From: Obscuribacter phosphatis_A
Lineage (GTDB): Bacteria; Cyanobacteriota; Vampirovibrionia; Obscuribacterales; Obscuribacteraceae
DNA length: 64,000 bases
Direction: 5' to 3'
NCBI GenBank assembly: GCA_017303615.1
Contig: JAFLCK010000022.1
Span: forward strand, 1-64,000
Below the pieces are notes generated by a model. The model made no database searches. It worked only from the letters and a program-made list of their open reading frames with translations, and was not told the origin of the DNA. Position 1 is the first letter of the stretch. Every line of letters starts with the position of its first letter. The position numbers and the translations under genes are program-made. Shown here in pieces: positions 42,696 through 50,974 of this stretch.

Positions 42696-42950
42696 GCCGA
42701 TATATAGCTTTCAAAAATGGACCGGATAACTTTCAAATTTCTTTCCAAGTTTTATGCAAGTCCCTGCACTTTGCATAATATTTACCACTAGACTCCCCTT
42801 ACAACCATCCTCTCTCTAACCTGGATTGCAAGCGGGCTCGGCATTAGCCCCGAACAAGCCGAAACAAAGCCCAATGTTAGCAGATTATAAGAAGAAGGCA
42901 GCCCAATAGAACCCGTTATACTTGTGCCGGTTAGAGAAAATAGCGAATTA

Positions 42951-43008
42951 AACTCTGAAAAAAATTCTGAGAAAAACTCTGAAAACCCTTCTGAAAAGAA
43001 CTCTAAAT
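42951..43008. repeat. Imperfect short tandem repeat
   Basis: Five imperfect units of 10-13 bases built on AACTCTGAAAA lie in tandem, within the 358-base gap between the sigma factor and the efflux operon. The plus frame of the TolC gene is open through them, with residues alternating Thr-Leu-Lys, but without a usual start codon. They could be repeated regulator-binding sites or a minisatellite. The rest of the gap shows no gene. Confidence 0.55.
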
Positions 43009-43053
43009 AGGTATCCACAACTGTCCACCCTGTCACAATCGATAAGATTACTA

Positions 43054-44622
43054 ATGCTCGCCACCTCTCTTTCGAGCGCGTCGGCGGCTTTAGCACAACC
43101 GGCAGGACCGAAAGATGCGAATGCCTCTCGTTTGCCTGCCCAAGTTTATGTACCCTCAAAAGAGGGCATTTTGGACACTCTGGCCCAAAATCCGGTGCTT
43201 AAACCTGTACAAAGCCCAAACATAGACCAGAGCAAATTTTTACCCCAAAACCAAGACTCGGGCTCGCCACCCGCCCCGTCTACAAATTCCAGTACAATCC
43301 AGGCGCTTGATCTAAAGCCTGCCATTGAAACCCCAGCCAATGCCAAAGTACTTGGCACTGTGCAATTCACCGAAGAAAACACTCGCAGTGAAAGCGGTCC
43401 GGGCACATCCATTTTGCAAGCACTAGACGAAGCCTTGGTGAAAAGCCCGCGGGCCTCAGCCATTAGAGCCCAGCTCAATATCACCCGGTCGGCTTTTGCC
43501 GAAGCCACTGCCCAGCCCAACCCTGGTATCTTCTTTGACCGCGGTCCCTATGCCGAACAGGTGAAAAGATTAGGCCCGACCTTCAACTGGGAACCGCCAT
43601 GGAAACTGGTCTTCCGTCTGCTTGCCACTAAAAGACTGGTAGACCAAGCCAAAACCGACTTGATGGCCATGCTCTGGAGCCTCAGGGCCGATGTGCGCCG
43701 TGCCTATACCGAAGTAGTTGTTGCCCAGGAAACTGTGGAAACACTCAATTCTTTGTATGACCTGGCTAGCCGCCTTTCCACAGTCTCAGAAAAACGCTTC
43801 CAAGCCGGCGACGTGCCTGAATTGGACGTCTTGAAAGCCAGATTGGCTACTTCGCAAGCTGATGTAGAAAGACAGGTGGGGCAAAGAAGGGTAATCAGAG
43901 CCAAGCAGCAGCTCAATATAATCATGGGCCGTGCCCCTGAGACTCCCATAAATGTGCCTAGATTGCCGGCCTTCCTGCAAGAACAACGGTCGGTGGTGCT
44001 CGATGAAAATCAAAAGAATCAGCTCTTGCCCGACTTTAGCCAAGAAATGAAGCCTCTGGACGTCTTTATCAGCAAAGCGATGGAACAGAGGTTGGAATTG
44101 AAGAGCATCGCTCAGAAGCAAAAGCTGAACGAAGCCAATCTGAGAACGGCCTACGGTAATGTCATTCCCAACCCGCAGGTGAGTTTCGGTTCGTCAGAAT
44201 CTGGTAACGCCCCCACCGGTCCTAAACTCAATTCGATTTATGTCTCGCTCAATATAGAAACCCCGGCCACTAACTGGAATCAGGGCGAAATTTTCCGCCT
44301 GAAAGCTCTCGGCAAACAGCTCAAATATGAGATGGATAGCCAGAAAAACATAGTCAGCCAGCAGGTCTCGTCTGCTTACAATAATGTGCTGGCTGCCAGA
44401 CAAAAACTGAAAGTCTACCAAGATCACGTATTGGCTGACTCGTCTGAAGTAGCACGCCTGGCTAGACGCAGTTATGAAGTAGGGCAATCGGACATCACTG
44501 CCACTTTGCAAGTACAACAGGCCAATATCAATATTAGGGGTCAGTATCTTGATGCGGTAAGACTCTATCAAGATGCCTATACTGAGCTGGAACAAGCCTG
44601 CGGCAGGCCGCTCGAATATTAG
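43054..44622 (+). CDS. TolC-like outer-membrane efflux protein (CzcC type)
   Basis: The outer-membrane channel of a tripartite efflux pump. A signal sequence (MLATSLSSASAALA, cleaved after ALA) and a Pro/Ser/Asn-rich spacer to about 120 come first. Two outer-membrane-factor repeats follow, with LRADVRRAYTEVVVAQETV and the equivalent SSAYNNVLAARQKLKVYQ, the long coiled-coil helices of TolC. The first helix of the signal may extend upstream, because the frame is open to 42952 and would give the longer core SIRLLMLATSLSSASAALA, but no usual start codon is present there. It is the first gene of the efflux operon (RND pump 132 bases on, then adaptor and PII-like protein). Confidence 0.87.
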   Translation: MLATSLSSASAALAQPAGPKDANASRLPAQVYVPSKEGILDTLAQNPVLKPVQSPNIDQSKFLPQNQDSGSPPAPSTNSSTIQALDLKPAIETPANAKVLGTVQFTEENTRSESGPGTSILQALDEALVKSPRASAIRAQLNITRSAFAEATAQPNPGIFFDRGPYAEQVKRLGPTFNWEPPWKLVFRLLATKRLVDQAKTDLMAMLWSLRADVRRAYTEVVVAQETVETLNSLYDLASRLSTVSEKRFQAGDVPELDVLKARLATSQADVERQVGQRRVIRAKQQLNIIMGRAPETPINVPRLPAFLQEQRSVVLDENQKNQLLPDFSQEMKPLDVFISKAMEQRLELKSIAQKQKLNEANLRTAYGNVIPNPQVSFGSSESGNAPTGPKLNSIYVSLNIETPATNWNQGEIFRLKALGKQLKYEMDSQKNIVSQQVSSAYNNVLAARQKLKVYQDHVLADSSEVARLARRSYEVGQSDITATLQVQQANINIRGQYLDAVRLYQDAYTELEQACGRPLEY

Positions 44623-44754
44623 TCGGCGATTTAGCTTTTGGCAGTCGATTTAGCTCTACCATCAAGTCTTTCATCACAAGTTCACAACAATCTTCTGGGA
44701 AAATAGGCGGAACGCTTTGTATTTTGCCTTTGGTTAAGACCAGCCTGGAATTAG

Positions 44755-47700
44755 ATGCTTCAGTCTATAGATGACTTTATCGATGCAGCCATCAAGGGGC
44801 GTTATCTCACGCTTTTTGCCTGCATTGCCGTCTTTATAGCCGGAGTAATAGCCTGGAAGCTTCTGCCTATTGAAGCCTATCCTGAACTTGCCAACCCGCA
44901 GGTGCGGGTGATTAGTCTTGTCCCCGGTAAAGGCCCGGAAGAGATAGAAAAACTAGTGACCATACCACTTGAAAAAGAGATGAATGGTATACCCGGTCAA
45001 ACAGCGCTGCGCTCGATTTCTATTTATGGTTTATCGGTCATTATCTCGACCTTTTCCGATACAACCCCGACGACACTGGCTAGACAACAGGTGTTGGAGC
45101 GCATTCAAGGCGCCAGCCTGCCCGATGGCGTCAGCCCGCGACTGGAGCCGGAAGTGGGTTCATTGCGCGAAATATATAGATACTGTTTGCACAGCCCTTA
45201 CTATAGTTCGATGGGTCTGCGCTCCATCCAACAATGGGAATTGGAAAAACTATTCAGACAAATTCCCGGTGTGATAGGCGTGGTCAGCGCCGGCGGACCG
45301 ACTAAGTCTTATCAAGTCAATGTCGACCCCTATAGACTAAAAGCCTACGGCATTACCCTCAAAGAAGTCTTTGACGCGGTGAGCAAATCTAATGCCACCA
45401 CCGGCGGCGGCTTTCTAGAACACAACGGTTCAGCCCTCATAATCAGACAGCTGGGCCTGATCAAAAATCTCGACGACATCAAAAATGTCGTCATCAAGGC
45501 CACGCCTCAAGGCACACCGGTGCGGGTCTCTGATGTAGCCGAAGTAAAGATCGGACCACTGGTGCGGCGCGGGCAAGTAGGCAAAGACTATGAAGACGAT
45601 GTTGTAGAAGGCATAGTTCTTTTGCGCAGAGGCGAAAACCCCACCCAGGTCTTGAAAGCTCTCAAGAGTCGACTGCCGGCAATCGAAGAACAATTGCCTA
45701 AAGGCGTGCAACTAGCCCCGCTCTATGACCGCGACAAACTAATCAACCAAACCCTGCAAACAGTGGGCAATAACGTCACCATGGGCATCAGCTTGGTGGT
45801 GGTGCTCTTAGCGGTCTTTCTTGCCGACCTGGGTTCGGCTGTAATCACCGCCGTGGTTATACCACTGAGCATCTTAATAGCTTTTATCTGCCTCACTCTT
45901 ATGGGCGTACCGGCTAATCTATTGTCTCTAGGCGCTATAGACTTCGGCATTCTAGTAGATTCGGCCGTGGTCATGACCGAAAACATAGTCAGACGGCTTT
46001 CACAGGAAGGACACGACCTGTCACCCGGCGAAAGGCTTATCTTACTGGGTGAATCGGCCCGCGAAGTAGGCGGACCCATTGTCTTTGGCATCATCACTAT
46101 CATCGCTACATTCCTGCCCATCTTTACTTTCTCAGGGGTAGAAGGCAAACTCTTCAAACCGCTTGCCATCACCATGGTCACAGCCTTGATTGGAGCGGGC
46201 TTTGTGGCCTTGACCTTGATTCCAGTGCTGATGTCTTTCTTTATGGTCAAGAAACCGGTAAAAGAAACGACATCACCCCTGGTGGCAATTGCCCGACTAA
46301 TTTACAAGCCGACCCTCGGTTGGTCTCTCAAGCACCCGCTTGTGGTCATTAGCTTTGCCGTACTTGCTGTCAGCGGCGCCGCCCTTTTGTTCGGCAATAT
46401 CGGCAGCGAGTTTTTGCCCCACCTCGAAGAAGGCAATATCTGGCTGCGAGCCACTCTCAAACCCGGCTCGGTCACCCTTGAAGAAAGCGTCAAGGTGGCA
46501 AGACGTATTCGTACCACCTTGATAGAGAATTACCCAGAAGTAAGGCAGGTGCTATCGCAGGAAGGCGGACCGGACGACGGCACCGACCCAGCTAAATTTG
46601 CCGACCAAGAACACTATGTAGACTTAAAACCGGCAAGAGAATGGCGCCCCCAGTTCAAAGAGAACAAAGAACTCTTGATTGCCGCCATGCGCAAAGATCT
46701 AGAGCAGATACCCGGCGTCGGCTTCTATTTCACCCAATATATTCAAACCACTCTCGACGAAGCCCTCTCGGGTGTGCAAGGTTCGCTTGTGGCTAAAATA
46801 GCCGGGCCAGATCTGGCCGAACTGGAAAAACTGGGCAGACAAGTCGGTCACATTATGGGCGAAACCCCGGGTATAGTCGATGTTATCGTCGACCCCTTGC
46901 TTGGGCAGCCGCAGTTTGTCATCGAAATCGACCGCGCCCAGGCAGCCAGATATGGACTATCTGAAGAAGACCTGAAAGAGCTGGTTGAAATTGCCATAGG
47001 CGGTGCCAGCGCTTCCACTGTCATTGAAGGTGAGCGCCGCTATGATTTGATGGTGCGCCTCGCCGCCCCCTATCGCAATAGCGAGGAAGCCCTGAAAGAT
47101 GTGCTGGTCGATACACCGAGCGGCAAGAAAGTGCCCCTTAGTCAATTGGCTTCGCTAAAAACAATGAACGGCGCCACCCAAATATGGCGCGAAGCAGGCT
47201 CGCGCATGGCCACCATAAGAGCCAATGTAAGAGGGCGAGACCTGGCTACGGCGGTAGAAGACGCCCAAGCACGTGTGCAGAAAGAACTTAACCTGCCTGA
47301 GTCTTATAGCGTCAAATGGACAGGAGAATTTCAAAGACAAAGAGAGGCTTCTCACCAACTGGCTATTGTTTTGCCGGTTACCTTGGTGCTCATAATTATC
47401 ATTCTTTATCTTTCTTGCGGCACCTTGGGCGGTGCCATTGTCATGTTCTCGGTAGTGCCGCTTGCAGCTATCGGCGCCATTTGTGCCCTCTTCCTCACCC
47501 ATACTTACTTTTCAATTTCGGCCGGGGTGGGGCTAATTGCTCTCTTTGGTCTAGCGGTCAAAAACGGCATTCTCTTGGTTTCGTTCGTCAACGAAATGCG
47601 CCATGAAGGCTTCAGCATCGAAGAAGCCATCTATCAAGGTTCACTGGTGCGCATGCGCCCAGTACTAATGACTGCCACGATTGCAGCAGTTGGGCTCTTG

Positions 47701-47907
47701 CCCGCCGCACTATCTAATGAAATCGGCTCACAAACACAGAAACCCTTTGCCATAGTGATTATCGGCGGCTTAATTAGTTGCACCTTGCTGACCCTCTATG
47801 TTTTGCCCGCCCTTTATTTAAAATTTGGACCCAGCCCCGGCAAGAAATCAGGCAGCGGTAGCCGCTCTTCGATAAGAGCAGAATTGAGCGATATCAGTGG
47901 GAAGTAG
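44755..47907 (+). CDS. Heavy-metal-type RND efflux pump (CzcA/CusA-like)
   Basis: This 1050-residue inner-membrane proton antiporter has the RND layout: 12 helices and two large periplasmic loops. In helix 4, DFGILVDSAVVMTEN carries the acidic residues of the heavy-metal-efflux subfamily (CzcA motif), and GGPIVFGIITIIATFLPIFTF follows. Helix 10-12 blocks (GLAVKNGILLVSFVNEM, RMRPVLMTATIAAVGLLPAAL) are intact. It exports divalent or monovalent metal ions through the channel and adaptor encoded on each side. The exact metal is not readable from sequence. At family length, with no break. Confidence 0.93.
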   Translation: MLQSIDDFIDAAIKGRYLTLFACIAVFIAGVIAWKLLPIEAYPELANPQVRVISLVPGKGPEEIEKLVTIPLEKEMNGIPGQTALRSISIYGLSVIISTFSDTTPTTLARQQVLERIQGASLPDGVSPRLEPEVGSLREIYRYCLHSPYYSSMGLRSIQQWELEKLFRQIPGVIGVVSAGGPTKSYQVNVDPYRLKAYGITLKEVFDAVSKSNATTGGGFLEHNGSALIIRQLGLIKNLDDIKNVVIKATPQGTPVRVSDVAEVKIGPLVRRGQVGKDYEDDVVEGIVLLRRGENPTQVLKALKSRLPAIEEQLPKGVQLAPLYDRDKLINQTLQTVGNNVTMGISLVVVLLAVFLADLGSAVITAVVIPLSILIAFICLTLMGVPANLLSLGAIDFGILVDSAVVMTENIVRRLSQEGHDLSPGERLILLGESAREVGGPIVFGIITIIATFLPIFTFSGVEGKLFKPLAITMVTALIGAGFVALTLIPVLMSFFMVKKPVKETTSPLVAIARLIYKPTLGWSLKHPLVVISFAVLAVSGAALLFGNIGSEFLPHLEEGNIWLRATLKPGSVTLEESVKVARRIRTTLIENYPEVRQVLSQEGGPDDGTDPAKFADQEHYVDLKPAREWRPQFKENKELLIAAMRKDLEQIPGVGFYFTQYIQTTLDEALSGVQGSLVAKIAGPDLAELEKLGRQVGHIMGETPGIVDVIVDPLLGQPQFVIEIDRAQAARYGLSEEDLKELVEIAIGGASASTVIEGERRYDLMVRLAAPYRNSEEALKDVLVDTPSGKKVPLSQLASLKTMNGATQIWREAGSRMATIRANVRGRDLATAVEDAQARVQKELNLPESYSVKWTGEFQRQREASHQLAIVLPVTLVLIIIILYLSCGTLGGAIVMFSVVPLAAIGAICALFLTHTYFSISAGVGLIALFGLAVKNGILLVSFVNEMRHEGFSIEEAIYQGSLVRMRPVLMTATIAAVGLLPAALSNEIGSQTQKPFAIVIIGGLISCTLLTLYVLPALYLKFGPSPGKKSGSGSRSSIRAELSDISGK

Positions 47908-47920
47908 AGCAAAGCAATCT

Positions 47921-49174
47921 ATGAAAGAGCAAAGAATAATTCAGGCTATGGTCTTCGGTTTTTTGATCGGCAGTCTCAGTGCCTGTTCGCAAGAAGACGG
48001 CATAGAGCCCAAAGCCGGCCTATTCAAGAAACCGACGAGCGAAACCCGCCCCAATGTAAGCGCCGAAGATCCGCTAAAAATATCAAGTGAACAAGCTAAA
48101 CAAATGGATTTACGCACTATAGAAGTAGTGCGCCGCACCCTGCCCGAAGAATTAAAGATACCGGCAGTGGTGCAAGCCAACCCCAATATGACCACGCCGG
48201 TAGCCTCTTTGGTGCCGGGAAGGGTTGAAGAAGTCCATGTTCAGCACGGCGACGAGATTGGCAAAGGGCAGCTATTGGGGCTAATTAGATCAGACGAAGT
48301 CGGTCAAATAGAAAGTGAACTGATAAGCAAATTGCTTGAGTTGGAAGCCGAGCGCAAACAATATCAAGTAAAAATGCAGCTGGCCGAGAAAATCTATGAA
48401 CGCAAGAAACTACTGCTGGAAGAAAAAATCGGCTCTCGCGCTGATCTAGAACTGGCTGAAAACGAATTAGAACAAGAGCGGGCAGCACTGAGAGCCATTT
48501 CGGACAAGCAATCGGCGGCCACTGAAGCCTGCGTGCAGAGATTAAAGCTCTTTGGTATCGAACGCCACGAAATCGACCGCGTGATCAAAACCCGCGAGGT
48601 CCACCATCTCTTTGAAATACGGGCGCCGCGCTCTGGTGTCTTGACCATGAGAGACGCCGACCCGGGCGAGATAATTTCAGCAGGAAAGACCCTGTTTATT
48701 ATTGCCGATCTATCTCAAGTCTGGCTTACCGCCCAGCTTTCCGAAAGAGATGTCAGCAAGGTCAAATGCGGTCTATCGGTAAAGGCGCAGGTAGAAGGCT
48801 ATCCCAACTTGGAATTTCCTGGTCATCTCAACTTTATCGACTCTCATATCGAAACAGAGACCCGCACCCTACCGGTTAGAGCCACTATAGAAAACAAAGA
48901 AAGAATATTGAAACCAGAGATGTTCGGCACCCTGACAATCGAGACCGGCAAAGCCTCAGCCCTCTTTCTGCCCAGCAAATGCGTACAACAAGTCGGTGAA
49001 GCTAGTGTTGTATATGTGCGCAAAAGCGGTGATTTTTATGAAAGAAGGGTAGAAACAGGTAGAAGCCTAGGGGACAATGTGGAAGTCTTGAGCGGTCTAA
49101 ATGAAGGCGAGACTGTGGCCGAAGAAGGCAGTCTTAAACTGCTCGGCATGGCATTGCAGCGCCTGAGCAAATAA
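47921..49174 (+). CDS. RND adaptor (membrane fusion) lipoprotein, CzcB-like
   Basis: The periplasmic adaptor bridges pump and channel. A lipoprotein signal ends in SLSACS. The lipoyl halves PGRVEEVHVQHGDEIGKGQ and IRAPRSGVLTMRDADPGEII flank a long coiled-coil hairpin (about 125-190). A beta-barrel (SQVWLTAQLSERDV) and a membrane-proximal domain end the protein. The ATG, 13 bases after the pump stop, is preferred over a GTG eight codons earlier that would overlap it. Adaptor family membership is clear; the metal preference is not. Confidence 0.92.
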   Translation: MKEQRIIQAMVFGFLIGSLSACSQEDGIEPKAGLFKKPTSETRPNVSAEDPLKISSEQAKQMDLRTIEVVRRTLPEELKIPAVVQANPNMTTPVASLVPGRVEEVHVQHGDEIGKGQLLGLIRSDEVGQIESELISKLLELEAERKQYQVKMQLAEKIYERKKLLLEEKIGSRADLELAENELEQERAALRAISDKQSAATEACVQRLKLFGIERHEIDRVIKTREVHHLFEIRAPRSGVLTMRDADPGEIISAGKTLFIIADLSQVWLTAQLSERDVSKVKCGLSVKAQVEGYPNLEFPGHLNFIDSHIETETRTLPVRATIENKERILKPEMFGTLTIETGKASALFLPSKCVQQVGEASVVYVRKSGDFYERRVETGRSLGDNVEVLSGLNEGETVAEEGSLKLLGMALQRLSK

Positions 49175-49247
49175 GGCGAAGCACTTAACCCAAAAGTCAA
49201 AGACCAAAAGCTTATGCCCAAAAGCCTATTCAAGGACAAATATATAA

Positions 49248-49562
49248 ATGCAGTTAGTGACAGCGATAATTCAACCCTTTATGGTGGACAGACTGACCCG
49301 CGCCCTGCGCAAAGCCAATGTGCCAGGCTATACAGTTATTGATGTGGAAGGCTCGGTAAATGTAGCCGATGAGCCGGTGAGCGCCATGCCCCGCGTAAGA
49401 GTAGATGTGGCGGTCAACGATGCCCGCGCCGATGAAGTTATGGAAATTATGGCAAACACTGTGCGTACACATCAAAAGGGCGACGGCATAGTCTACGCTA
49501 TTCCAATCAGCCGTTTCGTACACATAGAAACCGGCAAAGCCGACACGAAGGCTTTAGAGTAG
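49248..49562 (+). CDS. PII-like signalling protein of the efflux operon
   Basis: The 104-residue protein has the PII/CutA ferredoxin-like fold. The opening strand LVTAIIQPFMVDRLTRAL, the RVRVDVAVNDARADEVMEIM helix and GDGIVYAIPISRFVHIETG match PII proteins with their core and C-loop. The T-loop is short and lacks the uridylylated Tyr of GlnB. PII-like proteins encoded beside heavy-metal RND pumps form a known, distinct group with likely metal or nucleotide regulation of efflux; placing this gene there is inference from context. It follows the adaptor by 73 bases. Confidence 0.85.
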   Translation: MQLVTAIIQPFMVDRLTRALRKANVPGYTVIDVEGSVNVADEPVSAMPRVRVDVAVNDARADEVMEIMANTVRTHQKGDGIVYAIPISRFVHIETGKADTKALE

Positions 49563-49603
49563 CCCGACGCTTTACCAAAAGCTAGCTTGCAAAAATAGCT
49601 TGT

Positions 49604-50539
49604 CTAGAATCTTGAAACCGAACTTGGCACAGTCGGGAAATTGAAGACATAGTTGGCTATGTCGGCCTGTTGAAAGGTGTTCAATTTATTGATGGCACCT
49701 CTTTCGCCTAGCGGCACCACCAGAGGAATAGCAACAATCGGAGCAAGAGTGTTGATGGTATCCATGGCGATCATGCCGGCAATCTTGTTCTTGGTGATAC
49801 CGCCTTCTGTACCGGGAAGCCGCGAAGCAGGCAAATAAGTCTCGCCCCTATTGCCTAAAGAAAGACCGGAAGAAGCAGTGAGAATAGCTTTATTAGACCC
49901 CGGCGCCGGACCAGCTTGGGGTGAGCGCAGAGCCACCGATGCCGCCTCGGCAGTTAGTTCTTGTGTGTCGGGATTGAGTTTGACATCGCCGACCTTGAAA
50001 TCGAGACGAAAGGCAAATGGCGAGCTAATAGATTGGATATCAGAAAGAGCCAGAGCCTGAACCTGACCGGGCAGAACTTCAAAATTCAACTTACCGCCGC
50101 TCACCGAGCGCACATTGCCGGTCAAAGAAGAACCGCTCTTGAGAGTGATGGTCTCTTTAGCCCGCTTGCGACCAGAAGTAAGCTCAGAGAGCCAATCGCC
50201 ACCAGTAAAATAGGTTAAGGCAGAGACCGACTGACTGGAGGCGTCATAGTTTGCCGAGACGACCTGTCCGCTCAACACTGTGTGTCTATCAAAAAGCCAG
50301 TCTGGAACAGCTTTGATACTCAAATCGCTGCCCGCAATCTTGACTTGCCCCTGGGGCAATTGCAAACGTCCCAGTTTATCGGCCGCTTGATTGACATTGA
50401 GCTGCCCTTCCTTGAGAGAGAGAGGCGCACTCTGGGCAGATGAAACAGCCAGTAGCGAAGAAATCGCTAGAGCGGCGGCTAGACAAGCCGGTCTCTTGCT
50501 TAAAAGGCTTTTTCTCAGGGCTAATCTGCTCAATTCCAT
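49604..50539 (-). CDS. Secreted protein of unknown function
   Basis: The 311-residue protein has a signal peptide (cleavage near SAQSA, about residue 37). No family is recognised. Visible features are beta-rich, including ETITLKSGSSLTGNVRSVSGGKLNFEV, which resembles a small SH3- or LSM-like barrel (about 130-165). A hydrophobic stretch (MDTINTLAPIVAIPLVVPLG, about 260-280) near the end may insert in or contact a membrane. It converges with the PII gene. Confidence 0.6.
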   Translation of the reverse strand: MELSRLALRKSLLSKRPACLAAALAISSLLAVSSAQSAPLSLKEGQLNVNQAADKLGRLQLPQGQVKIAGSDLSIKAVPDWLFDRHTVLSGQVVSANYDASSQSVSALTYFTGGDWLSELTSGRKRAKETITLKSGSSLTGNVRSVSGGKLNFEVLPGQVQALALSDIQSISSPFAFRLDFKVGDVKLNPDTQELTAEAASVALRSPQAGPAPGSNKAILTASSGLSLGNRGETYLPASRLPGTEGGITKNKIAGMIAMDTINTLAPIVAIPLVVPLGERGAINKLNTFQQADIANYVFNFPTVPSSVSRF

Positions 50540-50689
50540 AAGTCTTATCTGAACTCTCGTCTAGTTCGGGCCGACACACTTAGATTCTAAGATATGGGGA
50601 ACATCGCCTCCCTAATTCCGTCTCATTTTCTGTTGTCAATTCACACGAAGTAACCAATGTTTACCGCCACAAGCCGGCTGGAGGTCTAG

Positions 50690-50878
50690 ATGAACGCGTC
50701 ATTCAACCCGAAAAACTCTGGATTTACAGCCAAAGAAGCCAAAGCGGCTAAAGAAAATCTAGAATTGTCGGAACGCCAGGTCCCAAAAGCCAGTCAGGAC
50801 AATCAACTAAATCAAGACTGCAGCGACGGGGTCTGCACGCTCAAATGGAAGCCTAGGGCGCCAAAGAAAGCCTCTTAA
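50690..50878 (+). CDS. Small Cys-pair protein of unknown function
   Basis: This is a 62-residue hydrophilic protein rich in Lys, Ala and Asn. It carries a single compact motif, CSDGVCTLKWKP, at about residues 44-55. The Cys-x4-Cys spacing with an aromatic/basic tail may bind a metal or form a disulfide. GGAGGT four bases before the ATG supports it as real. No signal peptide or helix is present. It reads toward the methyltransferase-glycosyltransferase gene, 97 bases on. Confidence 0.55.
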   Translation: MNASFNPKNSGFTAKEAKAAKENLELSERQVPKASQDNQLNQDCSDGVCTLKWKPRAPKKAS

Positions 50879-50974
50879 GCAAGAAAAACCCAGCAAGTTG
50901 TATAGTTGGCTAATGCTAGAAAAATCAGACTCTCTTAGAATATGGTGCTGTAAGCTCTAGATGAGACGCCGCCC

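Noticed and set aside
42788..43159. A 123-codon minus-strand frame with Phe-Ser-Glu repeats
   Set aside because: It is the antisense reading of the tandem repeats and of the TolC signal region. No start signal is present and the low complexity follows from the repeats.
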